Positions 13,090 to 14,659 of a stretch of 14,659 nt of DNA are shown here, in pieces. The notes under the pieces were generated by a model. The model worked only from the letters and a program-made list of their open reading frames with translations. It searched no databases and was not told where the DNA came from. Where the stretch lies: contig DNCN01000057.1 in the NCBI GenBank assembly GCA_003485015.1, positions 1-14,659 on the forward strand, read 5' to 3'. The stretch is from a bacterium (GTDB lineage Bacteria > UBA9089). The position numbers and the translations under genes are program-made. The stretch's first letter is position 1. Each line of letters opens with the position of its first letter.

Positions 13090-14659
13090 ATGGCTAAAGG
13101 GATGGAGTTGTATGTCCAACCCTTTCTTCCCAAAAGGATCAGACGGCTTAAGGATATTGCCTACAACTTCTGGTTTTCGTGGAACCCTGATGCCGTAGAA
13201 CTCTTATCTTCATTGGATCATCCCCTCTGGAGAAGGGTGCGACACAACCCGGTTGAGTTTTTAAGAGAGGTCAGCCAACATAAGCTAGATGAGGCAAGTA
13301 AGGATCAACGTTCATACCTGGTTCAATATAATAAGGTATTAGCTGCCTTTGACCATTATATGGCTGAACAGCAGATCAGATGGTACACCCACCACTTTGG
13401 TAACCATAGAAGAGATGAACTTATCGCCTACTTTTGTGCTGAATATGGGGTACATGAATCACTTCCCATCTATTCTGGGGGTCTTGGTGTACTTGCCGGT
13501 GATCACTGTAAGTCGGCAGACGATTTAGGGTTACCCTTTGTAGCTGTAGGTTTACTATACCGACACGGATACTTTACCCAAAAGATCGATGCTCAAGGAA
13601 ATCAGATAGCCGAATATATCGACAATGATTTCGACCTGATTCCTGTTCAGCGAGTGATAGATAAGGAAGGTAGGCCTCTGATCATCTCAATTGATGTTGC
13701 CGGCCAGGATGTTTATGTAAATGTCTGGAAGGTGAATATTGGAAGGGTGTCCCTTTATCTACTTGATGCCGATACCGAGCTCAATAAGGAGAAGGATAGG
13801 CTTATTACCTACCAGCTCTATGTTGGGGATCGCCAGATGCGCCTCTCTCAGGAGATTATCCTGGGGATGGGAGGGGTGCGGGCTCTCAAGGCGATGGAGA
13901 TGAACCCAGCAGTCTGGCATGTGAATGAGGGGCACCCTATCCTTGTTGGGCTCGAGCGTATCCGAAGTATGGTCAAGGAGGAGGGATTGAGTTTCTATGA
14001 AGCCTTAGAAATAGTTCGAGCAACCACAGTCTTTACAACCCACACACCTGTTCTTGCAGGACATGATACCTTTTCCCTTGAGTTGATAGATCAGTACTTC
14101 AAACTATACTGGCAAGAGGTGGGACTGAGCCGCAACGAATTCATAAGCCTGGGCCTTGAGGATACGAATGCTTTCAATCTGACTCGGTTGGCTTTTAAGT
14201 TGGCAAACTTTGTCAATGCTGTGAGTGCTGTTCATTGTGAGACGACTAGTAAACAGTGGGAACACTTATGGTCAGGTGTTCCTTTGGAGGAAAATCCTAT
14301 CATCTACATCACTGATGGCATCCATGCTTTTAGCTGGATTGCCCCGCCTATGGCTGATCTCTTCGACCGGTATCTAGGTCCAGAATGGCACAGCGAGCTT
14401 CCTGAAGTAGAGTTTTGGAAGAAGGTGGATGAGATTCCAGATGATATCTATTGGGGAATCCGTCAGGATATCAAACGGCGAATGATTGGAGTTGTCCGGG
14501 CCAACCTAAAGAGGCAACGGGTCAGGAATGGTCTCTCTCTCACCGAGATTCGAGAGGCGGAGGATATCTTTGATCCAGAGATTCTGACCATTGGGTTTGC
14601 TCGCCGTTTTGCCACCTATAAACGGGCAGACCTTATCTTTAAAGATTTAACCCGATTAG
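13090..14659 (+). CDS. glgP: alpha-glucan phosphorylase, DUF3417-containing type (partial, 3' end missing)
   Basis: The enzyme releases glucose-1-phosphate from glycogen or maltodextrin with pyridoxal phosphate. I read 523 codons open to the window edge. The N-terminus (FLPKRIRRLKDIAYNFWFSW, then HPLWRRVRHNPVEFL) is the DUF3417 region of the short GlgP/MalP group (TIGR02094). It is followed by CAEYGVHESLPIYSGGLGVL, AGDHCKSADDLGLPFVAVGL, WHVNEGHPILVGLERI, TTVFTTHTPVLAGHDTF, ITDGIHAFSW and FARRFATYKRADLIF. The pyridoxal-phosphate lysine lies beyond the edge, so catalytic completeness cannot be judged. AAAGGAG (13076-13082) is 7 bases before this ATG; an adjacent in-frame ATG at 13087 is nearly as good. 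The gene is divergent from rodA. Confidence 0.95.
   Translation, partial: MAKGMELYVQPFLPKRIRRLKDIAYNFWFSWNPDAVELLSSLDHPLWRRVRHNPVEFLREVSQHKLDEASKDQRSYLVQYNKVLAAFDHYMAEQQIRWYTHHFGNHRRDELIAYFCAEYGVHESLPIYSGGLGVLAGDHCKSADDLGLPFVAVGLLYRHGYFTQKIDAQGNQIAEYIDNDFDLIPVQRVIDKEGRPLIISIDVAGQDVYVNVWKVNIGRVSLYLLDADTELNKEKDRLITYQLYVGDRQMRLSQEIILGMGGVRALKAMEMNPAVWHVNEGHPILVGLERIRSMVKEEGLSFYEALEIVRATTVFTTHTPVLAGHDTFSLELIDQYFKLYWQEVGLSRNEFISLGLEDTNAFNLTRLAFKLANFVNAVSAVHCETTSKQWEHLWSGVPLEENPIIYITDGIHAFSWIAPPMADLFDRYLGPEWHSELPEVEFWKKVDEIPDDIYWGIRQDIKRRMIGVVRANLKRQRVRNGLSLTEIREAEDIFDPEILTIGFARRFATYKRADLIFKDLTRL

Noticed and set aside
12933..13133. 66-codon minus-strand reading frame upstream of rodA
   Set aside because: It runs antisense to the start of the glucan phosphorylase gene and across both predicted promoters; it has no family features.
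1..14659. CRISPR array, insertion sequence, prophage or defence system
   Set aside because: No regularly spaced repeats, transposase, integrase or toxin-antitoxin-like genes were seen; coding space is filled by housekeeping genes.

Overview
This moderately AT-rich window is a dense, mostly housekeeping bacterial locus, and nearly all of it lies on the minus strand. No single marker fixes the organism. The first complete gene belongs to the Minf_1886 family, which I know mainly from Planctomycetes, Verrucomicrobia and neighbouring candidate phyla. The rest mixes layouts seen in several groups: obg-proB-proA-nadD is common in Deltaproteobacteria-like genomes, and nadD-yqeK-LCP-rsfS in Clostridia. 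An uncultivated PVC-related lineage such as Omnitrophota, or an allied candidate phylum, fits best, but this is inference.

Layout by region. (1) 1-486, plus strand: the tail of an unidentified gene, then a Minf_1886-family gene. (2) 487-7238, minus strand: one long operon read leftwards from an exact consensus sigma-70 promoter at 7210-7238. Its order is rpmA (L27), obg, proB, proA, nadD, yqeK, an LCP-family glycopolymer transferase, rsfS, and tRNA-Ala(GGC) 7 bp after rsfS. Gaps are short and several genes overlap by 4-19 bp. (3) 7239-9012: pilT with its own promoter, flanked on both sides by AT-rich non-coding DNA of about 500 and 290 bp. (4) 9013-12947, minus strand: rodA and a fused B12-binding-like/radical SAM/DUF2344 gene, read from a strong promoter at 12919-12947. 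(5) 13024-14659, plus strand: a divergent alpha-glucan phosphorylase, cut off by the window end.

How the genes work together. The big operon joins ribosome production and control (L27, the Obg assembly GTPase, the RsfS silencing factor, a tRNA) to NAD synthesis (NadD), Ap4A breakdown (YqeK), proline synthesis (ProB, ProA) and envelope polymer attachment (LCP). RodA polymerises peptidoglycan. The phosphorylase mobilises glycogen or maltodextrin.

I found no clear undescribed multi-gene system. The points most worth a second look are: (a) rng and rplU, which in many bacteria lie between the radical SAM gene and rpmA, are absent, and a pilT segment with different codon use and a 12-bp direct repeat on each side sits in their place; (b) Obg has Ala instead of Gly in its DxxG switch-II motif; (c) RodA carries an apparent insertion with extra membrane segments; (d) the widespread but functionally unassigned radical SAM-DUF2344 fusion; (e) the Minf_1886 gene.
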